From assembly GCF_000271845.1 (NCBI RefSeq), contig NZ_JH719392.1:62001-126000 (forward strand): DNA of 64,000 nucleotides, read 5' to 3'. Of the stretch, positions 28,419-38,430 are shown one piece after another. Each line of letters begins with the position of its first letter. Position 1 is the stretch's first letter. Source of the stretch: Rhizobium leguminosarum bv. trifolii WSM2297. GTDB taxonomy: Bacteria > Pseudomonadota > Alphaproteobacteria > Rhizobiales > Rhizobiaceae. Both the position numbers and the translations under genes were made by a program. The notes under the pieces are model-generated. The model did no database searches and had not been told where the DNA came from. It saw only the letters and a program-made list of their open reading frames with translations.

Positions 28419-30692
28419 TTATCTTTTGGCCGACTCGCGGGCGGCGAAAGGGACTCGAGCCCCCGCCTCTTGAATGGCGGTCGCAAGCGGTGCGTAGGCA
28501 GTTCGTCCGGAAGTCGTGACCTCGGTCGAAAGAACGCCATTTGCGCAGTGACGGCCATCGTCCCAACCTGGATGATCTACGATCGGATAGAGGCATAGTC
28601 CCTCCAACGGAACGCCAGACTGCATCGCGAGGGAAGCTTGGCCAAGGACATATTCGAACCACGTCGCCCGTCGCTCGTTCTCGATACCGGTCTCGGCGAT
28701 GAGGATTGGCCTGCCGTATCGGGCGAAAGTCTCGCGCAAAATTTCATTGAGGGGCTTGTATAACTCGTGCCCGATGTCGATCGGCGCGCGCCCATGAATC
28801 CATTGGTTGTTGAAGTAATAATTAACGCCGATGACATCGAGATAGCGCTCGCGTCCCCCGATCTGTGGCCACAACCGTCCGCCAATGAGGTCCCACGCCT
28901 GGTATTGCGATTGGCGGTGACCTTCGGCGATGCCCCGCTCTTCGGGCCGTGAGGGATGCGCGGTGACGTTGATTACCGGCTCGCAGTGAACGAAGCGCGC
29001 GCGCTGGTCGATTGCCCTGATTTGGTCCATCGCAGCGATAGCGGCGCGCGCCAGCTGCACCTTCAGTTCAAAGCCACGGCCATTGGCAAAAGGATTCAGA
29101 TAGCCGGCATCGCCGCCGCCCCAGGAGAAAAACGAAATCTCATTGACCGGGCAGTAAAAGGGAACACTGTCGCACTCTTCGCGCACCAGCTTGGCGCAAG
29201 CGCCGGCGAAGGCAGCAAAGCGATCGACAAAACACGGCGACCAGATGTCGAGATCGTCCGGCCAGCCATAATGCAGCAGATCCCAGATGACCTGCGTGCC
29301 GGTCACCGCGGCCGCCCGTACCATCGGTCGCACGCTCGACCAGTCATAACCACCGGATTTCTCGATAAGGTGCCATCTAAAGCCGTCGCGCGCCGTGCAA
29401 ATCCCCATGCCTAGAAGCTGCCGGTAGTCCTCTTCGGCGTAGCGATCGTGGCCGACGGCGGCGATCATATCGAGACGGCGGCCCATGGTCTCACCTTCCC
29501 ACGGCCGAAGGCGATGGGTAGAGCATTCGAAACCTCCCTGCAGAAAAGACCTGAACAGACCGGTCGGGCCAGCCGCTTGGCGCTTGCTGCAGACATCCTC
29601 CAGCAGCTGCTCCCACTGCGGCAAAACCGCCTCGATTGAATAGGTGGTTTCAACCTTCCGCCGTAGTGCGATGCCAAGTGCGTGTCGGCGTTGCGTGTCC
29701 CGCAACAGAGCCATCATATGTCCGGCCACGGCGGCGGCATCCCGATAGGGGACAAATACGCCGGATATGTGGTCGTCTATTTGCTGCTTCGCGCCGTTAT
29801 CGGGCGTCGCGATCACCGGCAGGGCTGCTGCACCGGCTTCTCCAATGACATGCGGCATACCTTCGCCATTTGAAAGCCAGGCAAAGATGTCGAATGACGC
29901 CATGAGGGCAGGGATATCCTGCCGGTCGCCCAGAAACTGAAGCACACCGCCCAGCCCGCGTTGGGCCGCCATGGCCTTAAGTTGAACCGCATAGTCCGGC
30001 ACGAAGGCATCAGGCCCGCCGACAATTGCGAACCTGGCATGCTTGGCCGCGACACTCACCCGAGCAGCGGCTTCGATAAAGTCCTCGACGTTCTTCTTGG
30101 GGTCGAGCCGGCCGACCCAGCCAATCAGGACCTCGTCCCCGGCAATCCCCAGGGCCCTACGGGTCGGTCCCCGCAATCCCGGATCGAACGCCGAGAGGTC
30201 GACCATCGAAGGAATCTCAAGCGCATCATGCTCGCGTCCCGGCATCCGCGATGCGGCGGCGTCGCGGATGGAACGGCATACGCCGACGTAGCGGGTCGTC
30301 AAATGTTTAGGGCCGGCGAGTGCTTCAGAAACGAGCCCGCCATGTTCGATCAGCGGCGGGCGAAGATGCAGGCGCTCCAACGCAGGATAGATATCCGCGA
30401 CGTTCTGACAGGAGATCACGACGTCGTAGCTCGAGATTTTTCCGGCAAGGTAGTTGACGGTGTCGTTAAACGACAGGTCGTAGGGCGTGGTGTCGACGTC
30501 GATCCCTAGCGAGCGAAGCTGGACATGGGTCTGCTCGGGCATGCCGGGCTTTTTGAAGCAGGCCACGACGTCGATGCGGTACCGGCGGCGATTGAGGTGT
30601 TTGGCCAGCAGTCGCACTTCGGTCTCCTCTCCCCCGACGACCAGCCAAGCAAAAACGAATAGGATCCGTATCGGCGTCGGTTCGATGGTCAT
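28419..30692 (-). CDS. fused glycosyltransferase and family-1-like glycosidase
   Basis: A 757-aa two-domain protein. Residues 1-375 are a GT4-type glycosyltransferase (WLVVGGEETEVRLLAKHL; IGWVGRLDPKKNVEDFI at about 190-206; donor-site EGMPHVIGEAGAAALPVIA at about 277-295). Residues about 383-740 are a clan GH-A glycosidase resembling GH1: acid/base Glu in PVNEISFF (E518) and candidate nucleophile in LIAETGIENE (E667). It is probably cytosolic, with no signal peptide. Its ATG overlaps the stop of the preceding gene (ATGA). It is the last gene of the operon. Polymer or acceptor cannot be told. Confidence 0.75.
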   Translation of the reverse strand: MTIEPTPIRILFVFAWLVVGGEETEVRLLAKHLNRRRYRIDVVACFKKPGMPEQTHVQLRSLGIDVDTTPYDLSFNDTVNYLAGKISSYDVVISCQNVADIYPALERLHLRPPLIEHGGLVSEALAGPKHLTTRYVGVCRSIRDAAASRMPGREHDALEIPSMVDLSAFDPGLRGPTRRALGIAGDEVLIGWVGRLDPKKNVEDFIEAAARVSVAAKHARFAIVGGPDAFVPDYAVQLKAMAAQRGLGGVLQFLGDRQDIPALMASFDIFAWLSNGEGMPHVIGEAGAAALPVIATPDNGAKQQIDDHISGVFVPYRDAAAVAGHMMALLRDTQRRHALGIALRRKVETTYSIEAVLPQWEQLLEDVCSKRQAAGPTGLFRSFLQGGFECSTHRLRPWEGETMGRRLDMIAAVGHDRYAEEDYRQLLGMGICTARDGFRWHLIEKSGGYDWSSVRPMVRAAAVTGTQVIWDLLHYGWPDDLDIWSPCFVDRFAAFAGACAKLVREECDSVPFYCPVNEISFFSWGGGDAGYLNPFANGRGFELKVQLARAAIAAMDQIRAIDQRARFVHCEPVINVTAHPSRPEERGIAEGHRQSQYQAWDLIGGRLWPQIGGRERYLDVIGVNYYFNNQWIHGRAPIDIGHELYKPLNEILRETFARYGRPILIAETGIENERRATWFEYVLGQASLAMQSGVPLEGLCLYPIVDHPGWDDGRHCANGVLSTEVTTSGRTAYAPLATAIQEAGARVPFAARESAKR

Positions 30693-33600
30693 TTGCCAAC
30701 CTTGAAGACGACCTGCAGAAACTCCGGTCGGTTCTCGACCAGATCAGCGAGGAAGGATGGTGCCTCGTCGATAGGGACGACATGGGTAACCATATGCTCA
30801 CGGATCATCGTTCCGTCCGAGGCAAGGAGGTCGACAGTCGCACACGCAAGCCGGCGCCGATCCCAGAGTGGAGCGAGCCCGCGGGGAACGCGGTTGATTT
30901 GAGCGCACCGTATGTTCAGGCCATTGTGGTGGAATTCTTCGCCAAGCCGCAAGGCGTCCGCTCCGTGCTGGTAGAAGGCAAGATCGATCACCGTACCCTG
31001 CGGCCGCAAAGCTTTGAGGGCCGTATGCAGGCTCCCGGGGTGAGCTCGTGTCTGAAACGCAAGATCGGCACCGCGTCCCATCGTCCCGTCGTGCCAACGT
31101 GCCTTGGCATGCTGCCAAGCCTGATCTTCCGTCATCGCGGTCAGCCCCATCGCCTCCGCCTTTTCTCGGCGAAAGTCGGAAGGGTCGGCAATCAACACGT
31201 CGGAGGCGCCAAGCACGCGGGCAAAGAGCGCCGTCATCAGACCGACGGTGCCGGCCCCGAGAACGATCACCGGACGACCGGCGACACCCGCACCGAGTGC
31301 GGGGACATTGGCCCCGAACGTTTCCGCGTCGGCATGGAGGATCCCGTTGGCGGCGATCGGCCCCATCTGGGCGACGAAGATGCCGAGCAGGGGATCGAGT
31401 TCGAGGGGCATCTGGACCAAGAGATCGTGATAGGGGTCCGCCGTATGGCCGCTCTTATGGCCATAACTCGCCGCTAGCACCGCGCCCTCGGAGAAACCAT
31501 GTGCACGCGACTGCGAAACGCGCGCGACCTCCATGTAGCCGAGGAATGGAACGGGATAATGCAGATCGGGCTCGCCTTCCATAAAGACACCACGCCCGCC
31601 ATCGAAGCGGGAATGGAAATAAGGATTGGTATGCTTCAGGAACGTCAGCTCGGTACCAGCGGACAGACCAGTGAACAGCGTGTCAAGCCGCAACTGGCCA
31701 TCTGCCGGCGGTCCTTCGTCATAGTCGAAGAAATAGGCGCGGCCTGGCGCCTCGACGCCAAGCGAGCATATCTTGCGATGGCCTGATGCAAGCCCCTGCC
31801 GCAGCCGCGGCTGCGGCTGCAGCGGCGCCGGTTGAGGCCGTCTGATCCCCGAGGGGTCGAGGTGCACGACCGACCCACTCCGAGCCGAGGACACGACGGC
31901 CAGGGCAAGCTGGTGGGTTGCTACAGCGTCGCCATAGGGGCATCGGATGCGGTTTTCACCGCCACGCACGGTGTCGATAAAATCGCGGTCCTCGCGCCAG
32001 ACTGGATCGCCGTCGGCGGTGCGCACGGGGCGACCGCGTCCAATATCAACCATGATGTCGCGATCGGTCAGCTCGATTGCCAGCCTTTCGGCAAAAATGT
32101 GCAGGCCGACCCGATGGCTCCAGCCGAGAAGGCAGGTGGAAGCTATATTGGCGACCACGCCCGTTTCAAAGGTGAGGCTTGCCGTCGTCACCGTCGGTAC
32201 GTCCAGGCCTGGAAATTCCGGCCTGTCCTTGTAGCTGGCGCGCCCGTAGACTTCCGTGACGTCTCCGATGAGCCACCTGGCGAGATCAAGGAGGTGGGTT
32301 GCCTGTTCGACAATCTGACCGCCCGATTTCCCCTCTTTCCACCACCATTCCGGCGGGGGGGTCGAGTCGAGCCAGTAGCCTGATAGAAGCTGTGCGGGAT
32401 TGTCTGCCAACAGGCTTTTTGCCTCGTCGACGATATCGAGATAGCGCCAATGATAGCCGACAGCGGTGACGAGGTTGGCGTTGGCCACGCCCGCAGCGAT
32501 GTCTTCGGCCTGCGCCAGGCCCAGCGACACCGGCTTTTCGACAAAAAACGGTATCTGGCGCTGGATGAGATCGCGTTCGGGCTCGCCATGGGCAAAAGGC
32601 GGGATGCAGATATAGACCGCGTCAAGCTGTTGCGTATCGAGCATTTCGCGATGATGCGCGAACGATCTCGCGCCGAAGCGCATCGCCGCCTCGTCTGCCC
32701 GTCCAAGATCAGGGTCGGCAAATGCCACGAGTTCGACATCGTCGAAGCTCGCCAGAACGTCCAGGTGCCGGCGCGCGATGCCGCCGACGCCGATGAAGCC
32801 CAGCCGTGTCTTTTCCATTGACCTGTCCTTTTGTGTCCGGTTTCGCGGCTGGTTCAGGAGCCGCTCGTAGACCGCCGAAGTCTCAGCGGCCATTCGAAAG
32901 ACGGAAAAGTCCCGCTTGAAACGTTCAAGGCCGGACCGGCCGCTTGCCGCCAGTCGACCGGGATCGGCTAGCGCGCGATTGATGACTGCGGCAATCTCCG
33001 CCGGATTGCCCGGCTGGGTGAAATAAGGATGATCATCGCCGAGCGCCTCCACCGTCCCGCCAATGCGGGTTGCGATCACGGGCACCGCAAGCGACATGGC
33101 CTCCAGAACGGCCAGCGGAAGCCCCTCGAAGTGCGATGGAAGAACGAAAAGATCGGCGATGGCCATGATCTCGGCGACATCGTCCCTTTGCCCTAGAAAC
33201 TGGACGTAGTCGGCCAGGTCAAAATCCGTTACCAGGGCCCTCACGCGCTCTTCTTCGGGACCAGTCCCCACAAGAAGCAAGACAACGGAAGGATTGCCCT
33301 CCAAGACGGCCGGCAAAGCGCGCACCAGCGACGCCTGGTCTTTCTGCTCGGTGAAACGCGCGACGGTCAAAAGGACCGTCTTTCCGACAAGGCCGAGTCC
33401 CTCCGAAAAATCGATGGCGGATCGCACGGGCAGCAGCGGAAAGATGCCGTTTCGGACCACCGTCAAACGCGAGGGCGCGACCCGTGCCTCAAGGAAGCTT
33501 TGACGTGAGGCTTCGGAAACGACGATGAGATGCGCCAATCTCTCGGTTTCGCGTCGGTAACACTCGATTTGTTCCGGGTCATTGAGAAGATATGGGAGAT

Positions 33601-33925
33601 GCTCGGTGCGTATGATCGGAATGCCTCGGGCATCGGCCGCCGCTGCGAGAGAATGCCCTTCCCATCCGATCCCTGCGTGGACATGCAGAATATCGATTCT
33701 GGATCTCGACAGCCACTCGTGAAACTCGTCTGTATCCTGGATCAGCTTGATTGCCAGTCCGCAGCGCGCCGCGCGCACCAACAAGCCCGTCGGATCCTCG
33801 GACATGATCGCGACTGTGACGTCCCAGCATTCGCTCAAACCGCGGCCGAGAGCGAGCATGTGTTCGCCCATCCCGGAAGGATTGAGGCTATCGGTCGCTA
33901 GAGTGACGTGAGGTTTTCTAGTCAT
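30689..33925 (-). CDS. three-domain fusion: glycosyltransferase, Gfo/Idh/MocA oxidoreductase, zinc-type dehydrogenase
   Basis: A 1078-aa protein. Residues 1-360 are a GT4 glycosyltransferase (LLTVARFTEQKDQASLV, SHFEGLPLAVLEAMSLAVPVIA). Residues about 371-690 are a Gfo/Idh/MocA NAD(P)-dependent sugar oxidoreductase (LGFIGVGGIARRHLDVL, VEKPVSLGLAQAEDI, GYHWRYLD). A Pro/Gln-rich linker (about 697-707) leads to an MDR dehydrogenase-like domain (about 720-1078) with VIVLGAGTVGLMTALFA. At residue 370 there is an internal ATG (32818) preceded by AGGACAG, so the middle enzyme might also be made separately. The gene overlaps its upstream neighbour by 8 bp and the downstream one by 4 bp. Confidence 0.75.
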   Translation of the reverse strand: MTRKPHVTLATDSLNPSGMGEHMLALGRGLSECWDVTVAIMSEDPTGLLVRAARCGLAIKLIQDTDEFHEWLSRSRIDILHVHAGIGWEGHSLAAAADARGIPIIRTEHLPYLLNDPEQIECYRRETERLAHLIVVSEASRQSFLEARVAPSRLTVVRNGIFPLLPVRSAIDFSEGLGLVGKTVLLTVARFTEQKDQASLVRALPAVLEGNPSVVLLLVGTGPEEERVRALVTDFDLADYVQFLGQRDDVAEIMAIADLFVLPSHFEGLPLAVLEAMSLAVPVIATRIGGTVEALGDDHPYFTQPGNPAEIAAVINRALADPGRLAASGRSGLERFKRDFSVFRMAAETSAVYERLLNQPRNRTQKDRSMEKTRLGFIGVGGIARRHLDVLASFDDVELVAFADPDLGRADEAAMRFGARSFAHHREMLDTQQLDAVYICIPPFAHGEPERDLIQRQIPFFVEKPVSLGLAQAEDIAAGVANANLVTAVGYHWRYLDIVDEAKSLLADNPAQLLSGYWLDSTPPPEWWWKEGKSGGQIVEQATHLLDLARWLIGDVTEVYGRASYKDRPEFPGLDVPTVTTASLTFETGVVANIASTCLLGWSHRVGLHIFAERLAIELTDRDIMVDIGRGRPVRTADGDPVWREDRDFIDTVRGGENRIRCPYGDAVATHQLALAVVSSARSGSVVHLDPSGIRRPQPAPLQPQPRLRQGLASGHRKICSLGVEAPGRAYFFDYDEGPPADGQLRLDTLFTGLSAGTELTFLKHTNPYFHSRFDGGRGVFMEGEPDLHYPVPFLGYMEVARVSQSRAHGFSEGAVLAASYGHKSGHTADPYHDLLVQMPLELDPLLGIFVAQMGPIAANGILHADAETFGANVPALGAGVAGRPVIVLGAGTVGLMTALFARVLGASDVLIADPSDFRREKAEAMGLTAMTEDQAWQHAKARWHDGTMGRGADLAFQTRAHPGSLHTALKALRPQGTVIDLAFYQHGADALRLGEEFHHNGLNIRCAQINRVPRGLAPLWDRRRLACATVDLLASDGTMIREHMVTHVVPIDEAPSFLADLVENRPEFLQVVFKVGK

Positions 33926-36275
33926 GCCGGGCGCCGGCGAGGGTTCCGCTGGTTCCTTGCCGATCCCGCAGGCGCCGATATGTCGCTAGCGCCTGGGCGA
34001 CGACCTGGTCCATATTGTAATATTTGTAGGTACCAAGCCGCCCGACAAAGGTTACGTCGCCGCACGTACGCGCCAGGGTCTCGTATTGTTTGTAAAGCGC
34101 CTGGTTTTCCGGGCGCGGGATCGGATAGTAGGGCTCTCCCTCGGCACTTGCATACTCATAGCTGATACTGGTCCTCGGATGGATCTGACCCGTGAGGTGC
34201 TTGTATTCGGTGACGCGCGTATAGGGCACATCCTCCGACGGGAAGTTTATGACCGCGACCGGCAGCAGTCGCCTCACATCACGTGTCTCGTGGGTGAACT
34301 TCAGACTGCGATAGGGCAGGCGCCCGAAGCAATGGCCGAAGTATTCGTCGATGGGACCTGTGAAGATCGTATGGTCAGCCAGTTCCTCATTCCTGAGATC
34401 GGCGAACTCCGTGGCGACCATCACGGTGATATTGTCGTGGTTCAGCATCCGTTCGAACATGCGGGTATAGCCGTCAAGCGGCATGGCTTGAAAGCGGTCC
34501 AGGAAATAGCGGTCATCGGTGTTGGTCCGGGTGGGGATACGTGCCGTCACAGATCGGTCGAGTTCGGAGGGGTCGAGCCCCCACTGTTTGCGAGTGTAGC
34601 CCTCGAAGAAGGTCCGATAGAGCTCCGCGCCAACCTGCGATATCACCACGTCGCGCGATGTCTTCACCGGATCGCAAGGCTCCGCCCGATCCGCCAAAAA
34701 CCGCGCCGTCTCGGCATCGTTGGTCAGATCGATGTTGTAGAGAGCATTCAGTGTCGTGCGATTGATGGGAATCGGAAGGCGCAGATCGCCGACCTGGGCA
34801 AGCACTCGATGTTCATAGGGCCGCCATGCCGTAAAGCGGGAAAGGTAGGCGACGACGTCCTCGCTGTTGGTATGGAAGATGTGCGGGCCATATTTGTGAA
34901 CCAGGATCGCCGCCTCATCATAGTGATCGTAGGTGTTGCCGCCGATATGGGAGCGCCTGTCGCAGACAAGGACCTTTTTGCCACCATCGGCTGCGAGCCG
35001 CTCGGCAAGAACCGATCCGGCAAATCCCGCGCCGACGATCAGATAGTCGAAGGTATCCGAAGGTGGTCGGCGGTTGGTGCCGGCGCGAAATCTCTCGGGA
35101 ACGGCGGCCGAAACGATTTTTTGCGCTGCCGCCTGGTCGACAAGCGCGGACATTCTGCGAAAGGTACTGTCCCATGACGATTGCGCCACAACCCCGTCCA
35201 CCACATCCAACCAGGCCGTGTCGGAGCGGGACAAGATGAGTGCCGCTTCGCAGGCCTCGGCAAAGGCCTGGGCGCCATTTGCCAAGAACACTCCCGGCAC
35301 GTCGCCGTAAGTGCGCACGACGTCGACGATTTGTGTTCCAACGACCGGCCGGCCTGCGGCGAGATATTCGGGGGTCTTGGTGGGGCTGATGAAGCGCGTG
35401 GCCTCGTTTAGTGCGAACGGCATCAGCGCGGCCTGCCAGCCCGATAGATATGCCGGAAGATCGGAATAGGCCTTTTGCCCGAGATAATGGATGTTTGCGC
35501 CTCGGGGTAGATCGTCCGGCGAAATCTTCACAATCGGTCCCAGGAACACAAAGGAAAGATCAGGCCGGGCCGACGCGACGCTGCCGACCAGATCGAGGTC
35601 GAGCCTCTCGTCAATCACCCCATAGTAGCCGAGACGAGGCTGAGGAATATCCGCCTGGTCGGCTGGAACGGGTAACGAGCCTCGGGCGGCGCGGAAGTGA
35701 TGCGTATCGACCCCCGACGGGAACGCATGGATGTTGTCATGTTGGTCCCGTCTTGCCTCGTAGAGGCTGAGGCCGCCGGTAAAAACGACATCGGCGCTAG
35801 CCATCAAGGCCTGCTCGCAGGCTTTGAGATTGGCCGGGGCGAATTTGAAGTTCGCGAGTTCATCCATGCAATCATAGACAACCGCGACCGCGTCAACATG
35901 CTGGGCAAAGGCAAACATCAGCGGCGTATAGAACCAAAGGATCGGACGCTTGCCGCCGTGGAGCAAAATCAGGTCGTCCAACAGCCTGCGAAGAGCAGCC
36001 TCTCGATCGGCCTCGTTCCACCAATGGGGAATCCGCGGGCGAACAGCCTTGACGCTCGTTCCTTCGAAGGGGTGTATCTCCAGATAGGCCAAATGATGGT
36101 CGGTGGGGATGAACTCCTCGAAATAGAAGACCGGCCGCCCACGCGAAAACCGTTCCATCAGATGTTGCGGCCTCTGGAGCACAAAGTCCCATCTGAGATG
36201 CGAAAAACAAATGAGCGGCGCGTGATCCAACAGGCTGTCGTCGGACAATTGCGGGACGGAATTCAGCAGATTCAT
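33918..36275 (-). CDS. fused glycosyltransferase and UDP-galactopyranose mutase
   Basis: A 785-aa fusion. Residues about 15-385 are a glycosyltransferase of the kind that starts LICFSHLRWDFVLQRPQHLM and contains PTKTPEYLAAGRPVVGT. Residues about 409-775 are UDP-galactopyranose mutase (Glf): FAD motif YLIVGAGFAGSVLAERL, RRSHIGGNTYD, KYGPHIFHTN, EGYTRKQWGLDP, RTNTDDRYF. Glf makes UDP-galactofuranose, implying a Galf-containing glycan. The ATG at 36275 is preferred because the upstream in-frame start would overlap the previous gene. No signal peptide. Confidence 0.82.
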   Translation of the reverse strand: MNLLNSVPQLSDDSLLDHAPLICFSHLRWDFVLQRPQHLMERFSRGRPVFYFEEFIPTDHHLAYLEIHPFEGTSVKAVRPRIPHWWNEADREAALRRLLDDLILLHGGKRPILWFYTPLMFAFAQHVDAVAVVYDCMDELANFKFAPANLKACEQALMASADVVFTGGLSLYEARRDQHDNIHAFPSGVDTHHFRAARGSLPVPADQADIPQPRLGYYGVIDERLDLDLVGSVASARPDLSFVFLGPIVKISPDDLPRGANIHYLGQKAYSDLPAYLSGWQAALMPFALNEATRFISPTKTPEYLAAGRPVVGTQIVDVVRTYGDVPGVFLANGAQAFAEACEAALILSRSDTAWLDVVDGVVAQSSWDSTFRRMSALVDQAAAQKIVSAAVPERFRAGTNRRPPSDTFDYLIVGAGFAGSVLAERLAADGGKKVLVCDRRSHIGGNTYDHYDEAAILVHKYGPHIFHTNSEDVVAYLSRFTAWRPYEHRVLAQVGDLRLPIPINRTTLNALYNIDLTNDAETARFLADRAEPCDPVKTSRDVVISQVGAELYRTFFEGYTRKQWGLDPSELDRSVTARIPTRTNTDDRYFLDRFQAMPLDGYTRMFERMLNHDNITVMVATEFADLRNEELADHTIFTGPIDEYFGHCFGRLPYRSLKFTHETRDVRRLLPVAVINFPSEDVPYTRVTEYKHLTGQIHPRTSISYEYASAEGEPYYPIPRPENQALYKQYETLARTCGDVTFVGRLGTYKYYNMDQVVAQALATYRRLRDRQGTSGTLAGARHD

Positions 36276-36340
36276 CGAGGGGCCTCGCAATCGCAATGAT
36301 CCCGAACTGCGAATGGCGACGAATGTTCCCGGATGGCGTT

Positions 36341-37513
36341 CTATCCGGCTGACCCGCCAATGAAGGAACTCAGCTTTCGCAGGCTGTGCGGCCACGTCCA
36401 GTTGGCGAGAACGACCTGGCGGGGCTTGAACGTATCGAGCCGGGCCAGCATGTCGCGAATGCCTTCGTGAAAATCTTCGGGCGAGGCCACTCGGCCCGTC
36501 TCGGGAGTGATGAATTGCAATCCGCAGCGCAGCTGGCTGTTGGCCAGGACCGGTATTCCCGCCAACATGTATTCGGTAAGGATCGCCGGTGCCCCGTCAT
36601 CGATGCCGCAGACCACGCCGATACGCGCCTGGTTCATCAGCCTGTTCACCTCCGCAAACGGCACGCCGGGTGGATCGATGAAGTCGACATTGATGCCGAG
36701 TTCGCAGACATGGCTTCGCAATGTGTCGATCATCTCGCCGTACCCGCAGACGCAAAGGGCGCGCATCGAACCGGGAAGCTTGGCAAGCGCGCGAAACAGG
36801 ATGTCGTGCCGCTTATAGGCTTGCGCGGCAGCAACGTAGATCATGTCGTAGGTCTTCGGAACGTCGATCGGCCTGAAGGTGAGTTCGGAGGCAAACTCCG
36901 GTCCGATAGGCATGATGATCGTGGGTATCGTCGGATGGTGCGAGCATACCGCCTCCGACTGCCATTCGGAGCCAGTGAGGATAAGGTCGAAATGGCGGCT
37001 CACCTCAAAGGGAACGCGCAGGGCGGGCGCGTCGATCGAGTTATAAATCTTGAAACTGTCGCGGCATGCCAACAACACGTCTTCACTCACACCAAGACCC
37101 CAGACACAAAGGATCGACGGCGGCCCGAAGGCGGCAAGGTGTCCGAGCATGTCGTTGGAAGAAAACGGCGTTTCGGACCCGTTTGCCTGAAATGCCCGGC
37201 GGGTCAGGAATGGGCTGGTGACAGGCTGATCAATCGGTGGCGTAGCGCCGTGCCAATGTGTCCAGACCTCGGCGCAGTCCACAAGACCGGCTTTGAGAAC
37301 GGCGAGCGGTAGCCGTTCGATATAGCCGCCGATTACCTGAAGGTTTGGGCCCCGATCAGCGGGTTGTGGGCGAGGTCCCCGATTGCCCGCGAGCCACTGT
37401 TCGCGATACCACGCCGGGGTGCGAGGCTCTGCGTTTTCGGCGTCGCCGTCCTGGAAGTCGCTGATGATAACTATTCGTCGTAGCGCCCTAGGCGCGGCTG
37501 GCAATAATGGCAT
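36341..37513 (-). CDS. glycosyltransferase (GT4-like)
   Basis: A 390-aa protein starting RRIVIISDFQDG, with the C-terminal donor-site pattern IDDGAPAILTEYMLAGIPVLANSQ and YVAAAQAYKRHDILFRAL before it. It is the first gene of the four-gene glycan operon, 65 bp before the Glf fusion. The start is uncertain: ATG 37513 gives a natural N-terminus; an ATG at 37621 is in frame and has AAGG just before it. Sugar specificity unknown. Confidence 0.72.
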   Translation of the reverse strand: MPLLPAAPRALRRIVIISDFQDGDAENAEPRTPAWYREQWLAGNRGPRPQPADRGPNLQVIGGYIERLPLAVLKAGLVDCAEVWTHWHGATPPIDQPVTSPFLTRRAFQANGSETPFSSNDMLGHLAAFGPPSILCVWGLGVSEDVLLACRDSFKIYNSIDAPALRVPFEVSRHFDLILTGSEWQSEAVCSHHPTIPTIIMPIGPEFASELTFRPIDVPKTYDMIYVAAAQAYKRHDILFRALAKLPGSMRALCVCGYGEMIDTLRSHVCELGINVDFIDPPGVPFAEVNRLMNQARIGVVCGIDDGAPAILTEYMLAGIPVLANSQLRCGLQFITPETGRVASPEDFHEGIRDMLARLDTFKPRQVVLANWTWPHSLRKLSSFIGGSAG

Positions 37514-38088
37514 GGAGGTCCCGCGGCGTGATGTCAGACGCCCGAACCATGCGATCGCACGTAATGTTCCCACCTTGTCGCACTGCTTAGCGCTGCGCTC
37601 GAGCCAGAGCTGTCTACGCATTTCCTTTTCGAGACGATGGTTGCGCCTTTTCCTGCCGAGAGCACATGCTCTCTGGTCGCTGCAGTTACGGCCGTTGTGG
37701 CCAGCGGGTCAGAAGGCGCACATACCACACTGTCGTGAAAGTCCGGCTTGTCATTGAGATGCTTCTTTGGCGAGTTTTCCATTGCGCCGGGACCCGACAG
37801 GGATGGTAAACACAGCGATATTGCCGTTCTTTTCGTCGCCGACGAATGCCAGCCGAGCGCTAACGTGTCCGCACTCTCACCTTCAACCCTGCTTGTCGTA
37901 ACCCTTAGCTTGCAATGCCGACCAGTTCTCGCGGCACCAGCGGTGGCGGTGGTTTCTGAGCAACTGACAGACAACCAAAATCATCACTTTAAAACCACTG
38001 TCATCCGGCTGCGAAAGAACCCATTTCCTCAAGAAGCGCTTCTGAAATCGCAAACTGGCGGGCCGTTCCCCGTCCCATCGAATTTTCA
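37514..38088. other. gene-poor region upstream of the glycan operon
   Basis: Presumably holds the promoter of the minus-strand glycan operon. No open frame here has a convincing protein pattern or ribosome site, and I see no terminator or clear palindrome. Confidence 0.4.
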
Positions 38089-38430
38089 GGATCGGCAAAG
38101 GGCGTGATGTTTCCTCACAATCCATGACGAAACCGGCATTGCCAACATCGTCGTCTGGCCGAAGCTCTTCGAACGGTCGCGTCGCGTCGTGCTCGGCGCC
38201 AGCATGATGGCGATCAACGGCAGGATCCAGGGGGAAGGCGAGGTTGTTCATCTGGGCGCTCAGCAGCTCTTCGATCTCTCGGCCGACCTGTAGAGCCTTT
38301 CCGAGCGCGACGGTGCGTTCCGACCGCCGACCGGTCGCGGCGAAGAATTCGCCTATAGTTCGCCGGGCAGTCCGGATTCGCGCGAAAAAGCGCCTCTTGG
38401 GGTACGGGCGAGGGATATGTTCGTGCCGTT
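38089..38430 (+). pseudogene. dnaE2: remnant of the C-terminus of error-prone DNA polymerase
   Basis: Reading from 38089 gives GSAKGVMF, then after one extra base (38113) LTIHDETGIANIVVWP and KLFERSRRVVLG, then RIQGEGEVVHLGAQQL and LFDLSADL. This is followed by an in-frame TAG at 38291-38293 and, beyond it, the tail pattern FRPPTGRGEEFA and VRARDMFVP. This is the OB-fold/C-terminal part of DnaE2. A frameshift, a stop and loss of everything upstream make it a dead fragment. Homology ends exactly at the palindrome 38423-38454. The ImuB partner is not present. Confidence 0.8.

Noticed and set aside
31797..31835. Short repeated CAGCCGCGG-like units, considered as a microsatellite or CRISPR-like repeat
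   Set aside because: They encode the Pro/Gln-rich linker of the triple-fusion protein; no spacer structure.
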